Assembly: GCA_017860555.1 (NCBI GenBank)
Contig: JAGDMJ010000028.1
Location: forward strand, 1-14,314
From: Bacteroidota bacterium
GTDB lineage: Bacteria; Bacteroidota; Ignavibacteria; UBA10030; UBA6906
Reading direction: 5' to 3'
DNA: 14,314 nucleotides
In this document: in pieces, positions 7,467-14,272 of the stretch
Numbering within the stretch: the stretch's first letter is position 1
Layout: each line of letters begins with the position of its first letter
Notes under the pieces: model-generated
The model's input: only the letters and a program-made list of their open reading frames with translations
Database searches by the model: none
Told to the model about the DNA's origin: nothing
Position numbers and translations under genes: made by a program

Positions 7467-7934
7467 GTGAGAAAAAAAAGAGCCATTTCGCGTCTGACAG
7501 TCCCCGATCCGAAGTACGGCGACGTGCTGGTCTCGGAGTTCATCAACAACATCATGAAGCAGGGGAAAAAGCACCGGGCACGCCGGATCCTGTATGATTC
7601 GTTCTCGCTCATTGAGGAACGCACGAAGCAGAGCGGCCTGGATGTTTTCAAGAAGGCCGTCAGCAACACGCGGCCGGTGCTGGAGGTGAAGGCCCGGCGT
7701 GTCGGCGGCGCGACCTATCAGGTGCCGACCGAAGTGCGCGGGGAGCGCAGCGTGGCGCTGGCGATCCGCTGGCTGATCTCGTACGCCAACGACCGCAAGG
7801 ACAAGTCGATGTCGCAGAAGCTCGCGGCGGAGTTCATCGCGGCGGCGTCCGGCGAAGGAAACGCGATCAAGAAAAAGGAAGACACCCACAGAATGGCTGA
7901 GGCAAACAAGGCGTTTGCCCACTTCAAATGGTGA
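7467..7934 (+). CDS. rpsG: 30S ribosomal protein S7
   Basis: S7 (155 residues) binds the 3' major domain of 16S rRNA, nucleates assembly of the 30S head and contacts the E-site tRNA. GTG at 7467 gives VRKKRAISRLTVPDPKYGD, read as MRKKRA, the normal S7 N-terminus. The open frame continues upstream to 7392 inside rpsL, but those residues are an rpsL overlap artefact. Family landmarks include FINNIMKQGKKHRARRILYD, ARRVGGATYQVPTEVR and a C-terminal HRMAEANKAFAHFKW. Only a weak AGG at 7457-7459 serves as Shine-Dalgarno, so translation may be coupled to rpsL termination 19 bases upstream. In E. coli, S7 represses its own operon by binding the rpsL-rpsG junction; the very short junction here leaves little room for the same structure. 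Confidence 0.98.
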   Translation: MRKKRAISRLTVPDPKYGDVLVSEFINNIMKQGKKHRARRILYDSFSLIEERTKQSGLDVFKKAVSNTRPVLEVKARRVGGATYQVPTEVRGERSVALAIRWLISYANDRKDKSMSQKLAAEFIAAASGEGNAIKKKEDTHRMAEANKAFAHFKW

Positions 7935-7960
7935 TGGAGAGAGGAAGAGCAGAGTAGCAT

Positions 7961-10054
7961 ATGCCACGACAGTACCCTTTAGAACGTACACGGAACATCG
8001 GCATCAGCGCCCACATCGACGCGGGAAAGACCACGACGACGGAGCGCATCCTGTTCTACACCGGTGTTCTCCATCGCATGGGTGAAGTCCATGAGGGTGC
8101 TGCCACAATGGATTGGATGGAGCAGGAGAAGGAGCGCGGCATCACGATCACGTCCGCCGCGACCACCTGCTTCTGGAACAACCACCGGATCAACATCATC
8201 GATACGCCCGGGCATGTCGACTTCACCGCGGAGGTGGAGCGTTCGTTGCGCGTGCTCGATGGCGCGGTGGCCCTGTTCTGTTCCGTCGGCGGCGTCGAGC
8301 CGCAGTCGGAAACCGTGTGGCGCCAGATGGACAAATACGGCGTCCCGCGCATTGCGTTTGTCAACAAGATGGACCGCGTCGGTGCCGATTTCCGGGCCGT
8401 CGTTCAGATGATGAAAGACCGGCTCGGCACGAATGCCGTGCCTATTCAGCTGCCGGTCGGCGAAGGAGACCTGTTCGCCGGCATCATCGACCTGGTCACG
8501 ATGAAATCGTACATGTACCGGGAATCCACGCTCGGCACCGAATGGGACGAGCTGGAAATCCCGCACAGCATGCAGGCACAGGCCCAGCAGTACCGCACGA
8601 AGATGCTCGAGGCGGTCTCCGACGAGGATGACACGCTGCTCGAGAAGTATCTCGAAGGGAAGGAGATCACCCCGAACGAGATCATGGCCGTGCTCCGGCG
8701 CGCCTGCCTGAAAGTGAGCATCATCCCGGTGCTCTGCGGCTCGTCGTTCAAGAACAAGGGCGTGCAGATGCTCCTCGACGCCGTCATCAATTATCTTCCG
8801 TCGCCGGTGGACATGAACAGCGGCCTCATCACGGGCCATCACGTCAACCAGAAGGACCGCATCACACGCCGAGTGGCCGACGAGGAGCAATTTGCCGCGC
8901 TGGCGTTCAAGATCATGACCGACCCGTTCGTCGGGCGGTTGACCTATTTCCGCGTGTATTCCGGCACGCTCCGTTCCGGTTCCTACGTGTACAATTCGGT
9001 GTCGGAGAAGAAGGAGCGCATCAGCCGCGTTCTCCGGATGCATGCGAACGCGCGCGAGGATGTGGAGGAAGCCTATGCCGGCGATATCGTCGCGGCGGTC
9101 GGCCTCAAGCACACGCGCACGGGAGATACCCTCTGCTCCGAGGATGATCCGATCATCCTGGAGAAGATGACCTTCCCGGATCCGGTCATTCACGTCGCGA
9201 TCGAGCCGAAGACGCGTGCCGACCAGGAGAAGATGGCCGAGGCGATCGCCAAGCTGGTCGAGGAAGACCCGACGCTCCGCGCATCGACGAACGAGGAGAC
9301 CGGGCAGAACATCATCAGCGGGATGGGGGAGTTGCACCTGGAGATCATCATCGACCGGATGCGGCGCGAGTTCAAGGTGGAAGCCAACATCGGCAAGCCC
9401 CAGGTCGCCTACAAGGAGACCGTGCGCAAAACGGCAAAGGCGGAAGGGAAGTTCGTCCGCCAGTCAGGCGGCCGCGGCCAGTATGGACACGTCTGGATCG
9501 AGATTTCCCCCAACGAAAAGGGAATGGGGTTTGAATTCGAGAACGCCATCGTGGGCGGCGTGATCCCGAAAGAGTACATCAAGCCGGTGGAGCAGGGCAT
9601 CGTCGAAGCGATGAAGAATGGCGTGCTCGCCGGGTACCCCGTCGAGGACGTCAAGGTCAAACTGTATGACGGGTCATTCCACGAGGTGGACTCGTCGGAA
9701 ATGGCCTTCAAGGTCGCCGGATCGATCGCCTTCAAGGAAGCCGCGCGCAAGGCGGGTCCGGCCATCCTGGAACCGATCATGGCGGTGGAGGTGGTGACGC
9801 CCGAGGAGTATATGGGAGATGTCATTGGGGATCTGAACTCCCGCCGCGGAAAGATCGAGGGCATGACCCCGCGCAAGGACGCGCAGGTGGTCAAGGCGAT
9901 GGTGCCGCTGTCGGAAATGTTCGGCTACTCCACCACGCTCCGGTCCATGACCCAGGGGCGGGCCATCTATTCGATGGAACTCTCGCATTACGACGAGGCT
10001 CCAAAGAGCGTTGCAGACCAAATCATCGAGAGAATAAAGGGCAAGGCAGCGTAA
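7961..10054 (+). CDS. fusA: elongation factor G
   Basis: EF-G (697 residues) is the GTPase that drives translocation of tRNAs and mRNA, and helps recycle ribosomes with RRF. The G domain is complete: AHIDAGKTT (17-25, P-loop), RGITITSAAT (59-68, switch I), DTPGHVDF (81-88, with H85 as the catalytic histidine), NKMD (135-138) and CGSSFKNKG as G5. Domains II to V follow, including the domain IV segment GGRGQYGHVWIE and the C-terminal GYSTTLRSMTQGRAIYSMEL. Length and the context between rpsG and tuf indicate the housekeeping copy rather than an EF-G2 paralogue. It starts 26 bases after rpsG; GAGG at 7941 is rather distant, so the Shine-Dalgarno is weak. Nothing in the sequence suggests fusidic acid resistance. 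Confidence 0.98.
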   Translation: MPRQYPLERTRNIGISAHIDAGKTTTTERILFYTGVLHRMGEVHEGAATMDWMEQEKERGITITSAATTCFWNNHRINIIDTPGHVDFTAEVERSLRVLDGAVALFCSVGGVEPQSETVWRQMDKYGVPRIAFVNKMDRVGADFRAVVQMMKDRLGTNAVPIQLPVGEGDLFAGIIDLVTMKSYMYRESTLGTEWDELEIPHSMQAQAQQYRTKMLEAVSDEDDTLLEKYLEGKEITPNEIMAVLRRACLKVSIIPVLCGSSFKNKGVQMLLDAVINYLPSPVDMNSGLITGHHVNQKDRITRRVADEEQFAALAFKIMTDPFVGRLTYFRVYSGTLRSGSYVYNSVSEKKERISRVLRMHANAREDVEEAYAGDIVAAVGLKHTRTGDTLCSEDDPIILEKMTFPDPVIHVAIEPKTRADQEKMAEAIAKLVEEDPTLRASTNEETGQNIISGMGELHLEIIIDRMRREFKVEANIGKPQVAYKETVRKTAKAEGKFVRQSGGRGQYGHVWIEISPNEKGMGFEFENAIVGGVIPKEYIKPVEQGIVEAMKNGVLAGYPVEDVKVKLYDGSFHEVDSSEMAFKVAGSIAFKEAARKAGPAILEPIMAVEVVTPEEYMGDVIGDLNSRRGKIEGMTPRKDAQVVKAMVPLSEMFGYSTTLRSMTQGRAIYSMELSHYDEAPKSVADQIIERIKGKAA

Positions 10055-10090
10055 CCGCCCCAAGACCGTAATACCATATCCCCCTATCCA

Positions 10091-10098
10091 GAGGAGAG
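10091..10098 (+). promoter_or_regulatory. tuf ribosome binding site
   Basis: GAGGAGAG lies 7 bases before the tuf ATG. It is the strongest Shine-Dalgarno in the str part of the window, in keeping with the very high EF-Tu demand of growing cells. Confidence 0.7.
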
Positions 10099-10105
10099 AA
10101 CTCAC

Positions 10106-11317
10106 ATGGCAAAAGAGAAATTTACGCGGGATAAACCACACTTGAACGTGGGGACCATCGGTCACGTCGATCATGGCAAGACCACCCTCACAGCCGCCAT
10201 CACGATGGTGCTTGCCAAGAAAGGTCTGTCCGCGATCCGAACCTTCGACAGCATTGACAACGCTCCCGAAGAGCGCGAGCGCGGGATCACGATCGCCACC
10301 GCGCACGTTGAGTACTCGACCGCGAAGCGCCATTACGCGCATGTGGATTGCCCGGGTCACGCCGACTACGTGAAGAACATGATCACGGGTGCCGCCCAGA
10401 TGGACGGTGCCATCCTGGTCGTGGCCGCCACCGACGGCCCGATGCCCCAGACGCGCGAGCACATCCTGCTTGCCCGCCAGGTGGGCGTGCCCAAGATCGT
10501 CGTCTTCATGAACAAGGTGGACGCCGTGGACGATCCGGAGCTGCTGGACCTGGTGGAGCTGGAGCTGCGCGACCTGCTGAAGAAGTATGAATTCCCCGGA
10601 GACGAGATTCCCATCATCCGCGGGAGCGCTCTGAAGGCCATGGAGCAGGCGATCAAGCCGGATGTCTCACCCGATGATCCGGCCTTCAAATGCATTTACG
10701 AGCTGATGGATGCGGTGGACAGCTATTTCCCGATCCCGCAGCGCGAGGTGGACAAGCCGTTTCTGATGCCGATCGAGGACGTCTTCTCGATCACCGGCCG
10801 CGGTACCGTTGGTACCGGTCGCGTGGAGCGCGGCAAGGCAAAGGTGGGAGACGAAGTCGAATTGATCGGGCTCGGTGCGCACAAGAAGACCGTCATCACG
10901 GGCGCCGAAATGTTCCGGAAGGAGCTGGACGAAGTGGTGGCCGGCGACAATGCCGGGCTGCTGCTCCGCGGCGTGGACAAGAACGAGCTCGAGCGCGGCA
11001 TGGTCGTCGCCAAGCCGGGTTCCATCACGCCCCACAAGAAGTTTCTCGCTCAGGTGTACGTCCTGAAAAAGGAAGAAGGCGGCCGTCACACGCCGTTCTT
11101 CAGCGGCTATCGGCCTCAGTTCTACTTCCGGACGACGGACGTGACCGGCGTGGCGACGCTTGCGGCGGGGACCGAAATGATCATGCCCGGCGACAATGTG
11201 GACGGCATGAACGTGGAGCTGATCTCTCCGATCGCCATGGAGGAAGGGCTTCGGTTCGCCATCCGCGAAGGCGGCCATACGGTCGGCGCCGGTGTTGTGA
11301 CGAAGATCGTCGAGTAA
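10106..11317 (+). CDS. tuf: elongation factor Tu
   Basis: EF-Tu (403 residues) delivers aminoacyl-tRNA to the ribosomal A site as a GTP complex. G motifs are intact: GHVDHGKT (19-26), RGITIATAHVEY (59-70), DCPGHADY (81-88, with H85 as catalytic histidine), NKVD (136-139) and the G5 motif GSALKAM. The protein is about nine residues longer than the 394-residue E. coli form, mostly from a short insertion after GSALKAM (EQAIKPDVSPDDPAFKC) before ELMDAVDSYFP. Domains II and III are complete (GRGTVGTGRVERG, GGRHTPFFSGYRPQFYFRTT). Residue 391 is His where E. coli has Arg in REGGRTVGAG. It is the last str gene, 51 bases after fusA, and is followed by a hairpin. Confidence 0.98.
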   Translation: MAKEKFTRDKPHLNVGTIGHVDHGKTTLTAAITMVLAKKGLSAIRTFDSIDNAPEERERGITIATAHVEYSTAKRHYAHVDCPGHADYVKNMITGAAQMDGAILVVAATDGPMPQTREHILLARQVGVPKIVVFMNKVDAVDDPELLDLVELELRDLLKKYEFPGDEIPIIRGSALKAMEQAIKPDVSPDDPAFKCIYELMDAVDSYFPIPQREVDKPFLMPIEDVFSITGRGTVGTGRVERGKAKVGDEVELIGLGAHKKTVITGAEMFRKELDEVVAGDNAGLLLRGVDKNELERGMVVAKPGSITPHKKFLAQVYVLKKEEGGRHTPFFSGYRPQFYFRTTDVTGVATLAAGTEMIMPGDNVDGMNVELISPIAMEEGLRFAIREGGHTVGAGVVTKIVE

Positions 11318-11327
11318 ATTAAAAAAC

Positions 11328-11354
11328 GGGAGTGCGGGTTTTTCCCGCGCTCCC
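11328..11354 (+). terminator. strong hairpin between tuf and rpsJ, possible partial terminator or attenuator
   Basis: An 11-bp stem (gggagtgcggg / cccgcgctccc, with one G-T wobble) closes a loop of five T, 11 bases after the tuf stop. An A-rich run (11318-11326) precedes it, but only TTCACT follows, so termination on the + strand should be weak, while on the - strand the hairpin is followed by a good T-tract. It probably reduces read-through from str into the S10 genes or protects the 3' end of the tuf mRNA. Confidence 0.55.
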
Positions 11355-11367
11355 TTCACTGTGTGAA
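11355..11367 (+). other. small hairpin abutting the tuf-rpsJ hairpin
   Basis: A 5-bp stem (ttcac / gtgaa) with a 3-base loop begins immediately after the large hairpin, so the two could stack coaxially. It ends 6 bases before the rpsJ GGAG. Confidence 0.35.
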
Positions 11368-11373
11368 CTTATT

Positions 11374-11377
11374 GGAG
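11374..11377 (+). promoter_or_regulatory. rpsJ ribosome binding site
   Basis: GGAG lies 11 bases before the GTG at 11389, a long but workable spacing. It helps select that GTG; the same frame is open upstream to 11332 through the hairpin region. Confidence 0.55.
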
Positions 11378-11388
11378 TTACCCAAATC

Positions 11389-11697
11389 GTGGCCGGGCAG
11401 AAAATTCGCATCAAGCTGAAGTCGTACGATCACAACCTGATCGACAAGTCCGCGGAAAAGATCATCAAGACTGTGAAGTCAACAGGCGCTGTGGTCTCAG
11501 GCCCGATTCCATTACCCACGAAGCGTACGGTGTATACTGTGCTTCGATCACCTCACGTTGATAAGAAGTCGAGGGAGCAGTTCGAGACGCGCGCCCACAA
11601 GCGCCTGATCGACATCCTCAACTCGACCAACAAGACTGTCGACTCCTTGATGAAGCTTGATCTACCCGCTGGCGTCGACGTCGAAATCAAAGTGTAA
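11389..11697 (+). CDS. rpsJ: 30S ribosomal protein S10 (NusE)
   Basis: S10 (102 residues) is a head protein of the 30S subunit and, with NusB, a transcription antitermination factor. GTG at 11389 gives VAGQKIRIKLKSYDHNLIDK, read as MAGQKIRIKLKSYDH, the normal S10 start. The family segments SGPIPLPTKRTVYTVLRSPH and REQFETRAHKRLIDI are intact. The open frame extends upstream to 11332 but that part is not S10-like and is left out. It opens the S10 operon and directly follows tuf, 71 bases away. Its codon use looks slightly less GC-rich than that of its neighbours. Confidence 0.98.
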   Translation: MAGQKIRIKLKSYDHNLIDKSAEKIIKTVKSTGAVVSGPIPLPTKRTVYTVLRSPHVDKKSREQFETRAHKRLIDILNSTNKTVDSLMKLDLPAGVDVEIKV

Positions 11698-11830
11698 CCC
11701 ATTCGTGGATGTACTGGAGGTGCGCCGTCCCGGGTGAGGACACCCGGGGGAGGCGGTGAACGGCATCGGCTGCACTGCGCCGGCAGCGTTGCTGACGGCC
11801 GGTGGTGTGTATTCTTAAATGGACGGTGGT
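11698..11830 (+). promoter_or_regulatory. structured rpsJ-rplC spacer, possible rplC leader
   Basis: About 130 bases separate rpsJ from rplC, while other gaps inside the S10 cluster are 6 to 19 bases. The spacer holds a strong hairpin at 11729-11748 (cccgggtg / cacccggg, AGGA loop), extended by cgcc at 11723-11726 with ggcg at 11752-11755 across an internal loop. A second hairpin lies at 11779-11799 (gccg-g-cagc / gctg-a-cggc, GTT loop, one G-A mismatch). A GGAGG at 11716-11720 serves no obvious gene. This could be a cis-acting control element, for example for ribosomal protein autoregulation, but no known leader family was recognised. Confidence 0.45.
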
Positions 11831-12463
11831 ATGACAGGACTACTCGGGAAAAAAATCGGGATGACCAGTATCTTCGACGACGCTGGTCATGTGATACCCT
11901 GCACGGTGATCGAAGCGGGCCCCTGCTTCGTCACGCAGATCAAGACGAAGGAGCGGGACGGCTACGAAGCCGTGCAGCTTGGCTTCGAACAGCACAAGGA
12001 ACGGCTGGTCAACAAGCCCCTCGCGGGGCACTTTGCCTCGAGCAAGGTGAAGCCGACGCGCATCGTCCGCGAATTCCGCGGCAACGGCGTCTCGGATGTC
12101 CAGCCCGGACAGGAGATTAAGGTGGACAGCGTGTTCACCAAAGGCGACCTGGTCAAGATCGTCGGGACGTCCAAGGGGCGCGGGTTTCAGGGCGTCGTGA
12201 AACGGCATCACTTCGGCGGCGGGTTCCGCACGCACGGTCAGAGCGACCGCGAACGCGCGCCCGGCTCCATCGGTTCCTCCTCGCACCCCTCGCGCGTCTT
12301 CAAGGGGCAGCGCATGGCGGGACGCATGGGAGGCGAACAGGTGACGGTCCGGAATCTGCACGTCGTCGGCGTCATCCCCGACTCCAACCTGCTCCTTGTG
12401 AAGGGGTCCGTTCCCGGCGCGGTGAACGGGTACCTCGAGATCCACAAATTGAAAGCTCAATAA
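11831..12463 (+). CDS. rplC: 50S ribosomal protein L3
   Basis: L3 (210 residues) is an early 50S assembly protein whose long loop reaches the peptidyl transferase centre. ATG at 11831 gives MTGLLGKKIGMTSIFD, matching the usual L3 start and the E. coli length of 209; the in-frame ATG at 11819 would add only MDGG and cannot be excluded, since neither has a clear Shine-Dalgarno. The core GRGFQGVVKRHHFGGG, then RTHGQSDRERAPGSIG and VFKGQRMAGRMGG are intact. At the position of the E. coli glutamine methylated by PrmB (Q150) this protein has a serine (S151, in GSSSHP), so that modification should be absent. rplD starts 17 bases downstream. Confidence 0.97.
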   Translation: MTGLLGKKIGMTSIFDDAGHVIPCTVIEAGPCFVTQIKTKERDGYEAVQLGFEQHKERLVNKPLAGHFASSKVKPTRIVREFRGNGVSDVQPGQEIKVDSVFTKGDLVKIVGTSKGRGFQGVVKRHHFGGGFRTHGQSDRERAPGSIGSSSHPSRVFKGQRMAGRMGGEQVTVRNLHVVGVIPDSNLLLVKGSVPGAVNGYLEIHKLKAQ

Positions 12464-12480
12464 CCGAGAGAAGCCCGGCG

Positions 12481-13110
12481 ATGGAACTGGAAGTCTATAA
12501 AAAAGACGGCACGAAGAGCGGAGAAAAGGTGAAGCTCTCCGCCGATATCTTTGGCATCGAGCCGAACGAGCATGTGATCTATCAGGCGGTGCGTTCCTAT
12601 CTGGACAATCAGCGCCAGGGAACGGCCAAGGTGAAGACCCGGGCTGAAGTGCGCGGCGGCGGAAAGAAGCCGTTCAAGCAGAAACATACCGGTATGGCCC
12701 GTCAGGGATCGAACCGGTCTCCGGTCATGACCGGCGGGGGTTCGATCTTCGGGCCCAAGCCGCGCGACTACACCACGAAGCTGCCCGCAAGCGTGCGCAA
12801 ACTCGCCCGCAAATCCGCCCTCTCCGCCAAGGCGAAAGACGGGCAGATCAAGATCGTGGAGGACTTCACCTTCGACGCGCCGAAGACCAAGGAGATGCAT
12901 ACGGTGCTTGCGGCGTTGGACCTGCTTTCCTCCAAGACGCTGATGCTGATGCCGAAGAGCGACATCAATGTGGTGAAATCCGGACGGAACATCCCCCGGC
13001 TGGATATCAAGGAGGCCGACAAGGCATCGACCTATGATCTGGTCAACAACCAGGTGTTGCTGATCCAGAAGAGCGCCGTCGAAGTCCTCCAGAACACCTT
13101 CAAGAACTAA
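12481..13110 (+). CDS. rplD: 50S ribosomal protein L4
   Basis: L4 (209 residues, slightly longer than the 201 of E. coli) binds 23S rRNA early in assembly, and its extended loop helps form the constriction of the peptide exit tunnel. In some bacteria it also represses its own operon. The loop is visible at about 60-90: RGGGKKPFKQKHTGMARQGS, then GGGSIFGPKPRDY. Its tip reads K68-H69-T70-G71-M72-A73-R74 where the common form is KGTGRAR, so two tip residues are unusual; the codons CAT and ATG are plain in the DNA. The C-terminal globular part (DLLSSKTLMLMP, ASTYDLVNN) is normal. It lies 17 bases after rplC and 18 before rplW. Confidence 0.97.
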   Translation: MELEVYKKDGTKSGEKVKLSADIFGIEPNEHVIYQAVRSYLDNQRQGTAKVKTRAEVRGGGKKPFKQKHTGMARQGSNRSPVMTGGGSIFGPKPRDYTTKLPASVRKLARKSALSAKAKDGQIKIVEDFTFDAPKTKEMHTVLAALDLLSSKTLMLMPKSDINVVKSGRNIPRLDIKEADKASTYDLVNNQVLLIQKSAVEVLQNTFKN

Positions 13111-13128
13111 CCCGGCGGGAAGAGAACC

Positions 13129-13419
13129 ATGATAGGAATTTTGAAGCGTCCCATCGTCACCGAGAAAATGACCCTCTTGCAGGAGAAGGGCCAGTACGCG
13201 TTCGAGGTGGAGATCTCGGCCAACAAGATCGATATCGCCCGGGCGGTGGAGAAAAAGTTCAACGTTACGGTGGTCGATGTCCGCACGAGCCGCCACAAGG
13301 GAAAGGCAAAGTCCCAGATGACGCGCAAGGGGCGGTTTGCCGGGCGGACACCCGCCTGGAAGAAAGCCATCGTGCGGCTGAAGGAAGGCGAGAAGATCCA
13401 GTTCTTCGAGAACGTCTAG
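13129..13419 (+). CDS. rplW: 50S ribosomal protein L23
   Basis: L23 (96 residues) sits at the rim of the exit tunnel and is the docking site for trigger factor and the signal recognition particle. The N-terminus MIGILKRPIVTEKMT is typical; E12 in TEK corresponds to the E. coli glutamate (E18) needed for trigger factor docking. YAFEVEISANKIDIARAVEKKF and VVDVRT are family landmarks, and the basic loop (HKGKAKSQMTRKGRFAGRTPAWK) is the rRNA-binding extension. A purine-rich GGGAAGAG lies 5 bases before the ATG. It is in a tight operon with rplD and rplB. Confidence 0.97.
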   Translation: MIGILKRPIVTEKMTLLQEKGQYAFEVEISANKIDIARAVEKKFNVTVVDVRTSRHKGKAKSQMTRKGRFAGRTPAWKKAIVRLKEGEKIQFFENV

Positions 13420-13438
13420 AGACCAGGAAGAAGAGACC

Positions 13439-14266
13439 ATGGCTATCAGAAAATTGAAACCAATGACTCCCGGCACCCGATGGATGTCGGTCGCGGGCTT
13501 CGACGAGATCACCAAGACGAGGCCGGAGAAGTCGTTGATCGAGCCGCTTCGCGGGAGCGGAGGAAGGAACAACACCGGACGCGTGACGTCGCGCCATCGC
13601 GGCGGCGGGCACAAGCGGTTCTACCGGATCATTGATTTCAAGCGGGACAAGAAAGGCATGGACGCGAAGGTGGCGGCCATCGAATATGATCCGAATCGTT
13701 CCGCGCGCATTGCGCTGCTCCAGTACACGGACGGCGAGCGCCGGTACATCGTTGCGCCGAACGGCATCAAGGTCGGAGACGTTCTCCGCTCGGGTCCCGA
13801 CGCCGAGATCAAGAACGGCAATGCGATGCCGCTGGCGAACATCCCGGCAGGCACGTTCGTTCACAACATTGAAATGCGCCCCGGCAAGGGAGCGCAGCTT
13901 GCGCGCAGCGCGGGGATGGCCGTGCAGTTGATGGCGAAGGAAGGGAAGTTCGCCCAGCTCCGCCTCCCGTCGGGAGAGATCCGGAACGTCCCGGTGGAGT
14001 GCAATGCCACGATCGGCAGCGTGGGTAACGCCGATCACGAGAACGTGAGCATCGGAAAGGCGGGCCGTTCGCGCTGGCTCGGAATCCGCCCGCAGTCGCG
14101 CGGCGTCGTGATGAATCCCGTCGATCACCCGCACGGCGGAGGCGAAGGGAAGTCCCCCCAGGGGAATCCGCATCCGGTCTCCCCGTGGGGATGGCATACC
14201 AAGGGGAAGAAGACTCGGTGGAGAAAGAATCCCTCAAGCAAGTTCATCGTCAAACGGAGAAAGTAG
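13439..14266 (+). CDS. rplB: 50S ribosomal protein L2
   Basis: L2 (275 residues, against 273 in E. coli) binds domain IV of 23S rRNA, supports subunit association and is essential for peptidyl transferase activity. Visible are MAIRKLKPMTPGTRWMSV, the RNA-binding GRVTSRHRGGGHKRFYRIID, and the highly conserved MNPVDHPHGGGEG (residues 225-237, with H230 and H232), followed by PWGWHTKGKKTR and a basic C-terminus ending IVKRRK. AGGAAGAAGA at 13425-13434 serves as ribosome binding site. It lies 19 bases after rplW and 6 before rpsS, the standard S10 order. Confidence 0.98.
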   Translation: MAIRKLKPMTPGTRWMSVAGFDEITKTRPEKSLIEPLRGSGGRNNTGRVTSRHRGGGHKRFYRIIDFKRDKKGMDAKVAAIEYDPNRSARIALLQYTDGERRYIVAPNGIKVGDVLRSGPDAEIKNGNAMPLANIPAGTFVHNIEMRPGKGAQLARSAGMAVQLMAKEGKFAQLRLPSGEIRNVPVECNATIGSVGNADHENVSIGKAGRSRWLGIRPQSRGVVMNPVDHPHGGGEGKSPQGNPHPVSPWGWHTKGKKTRWRKNPSSKFIVKRRK

Positions 14267-14272
14267 GCGGCC

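Noticed and set aside
11789..11815. Possible internal promoter before rplC (TTGCTG, 15-base gap, TATTCT)
   Set aside because: The -35 match is poor and the spacer is too short; chance is the simpler explanation.
11734..12120. Open frame of 128 codons overlapping the rpsJ-rplC spacer and rplC
   Set aside because: Most of it is an out-of-frame reading of rplC; the product is arginine-rich and unlike any family I know.
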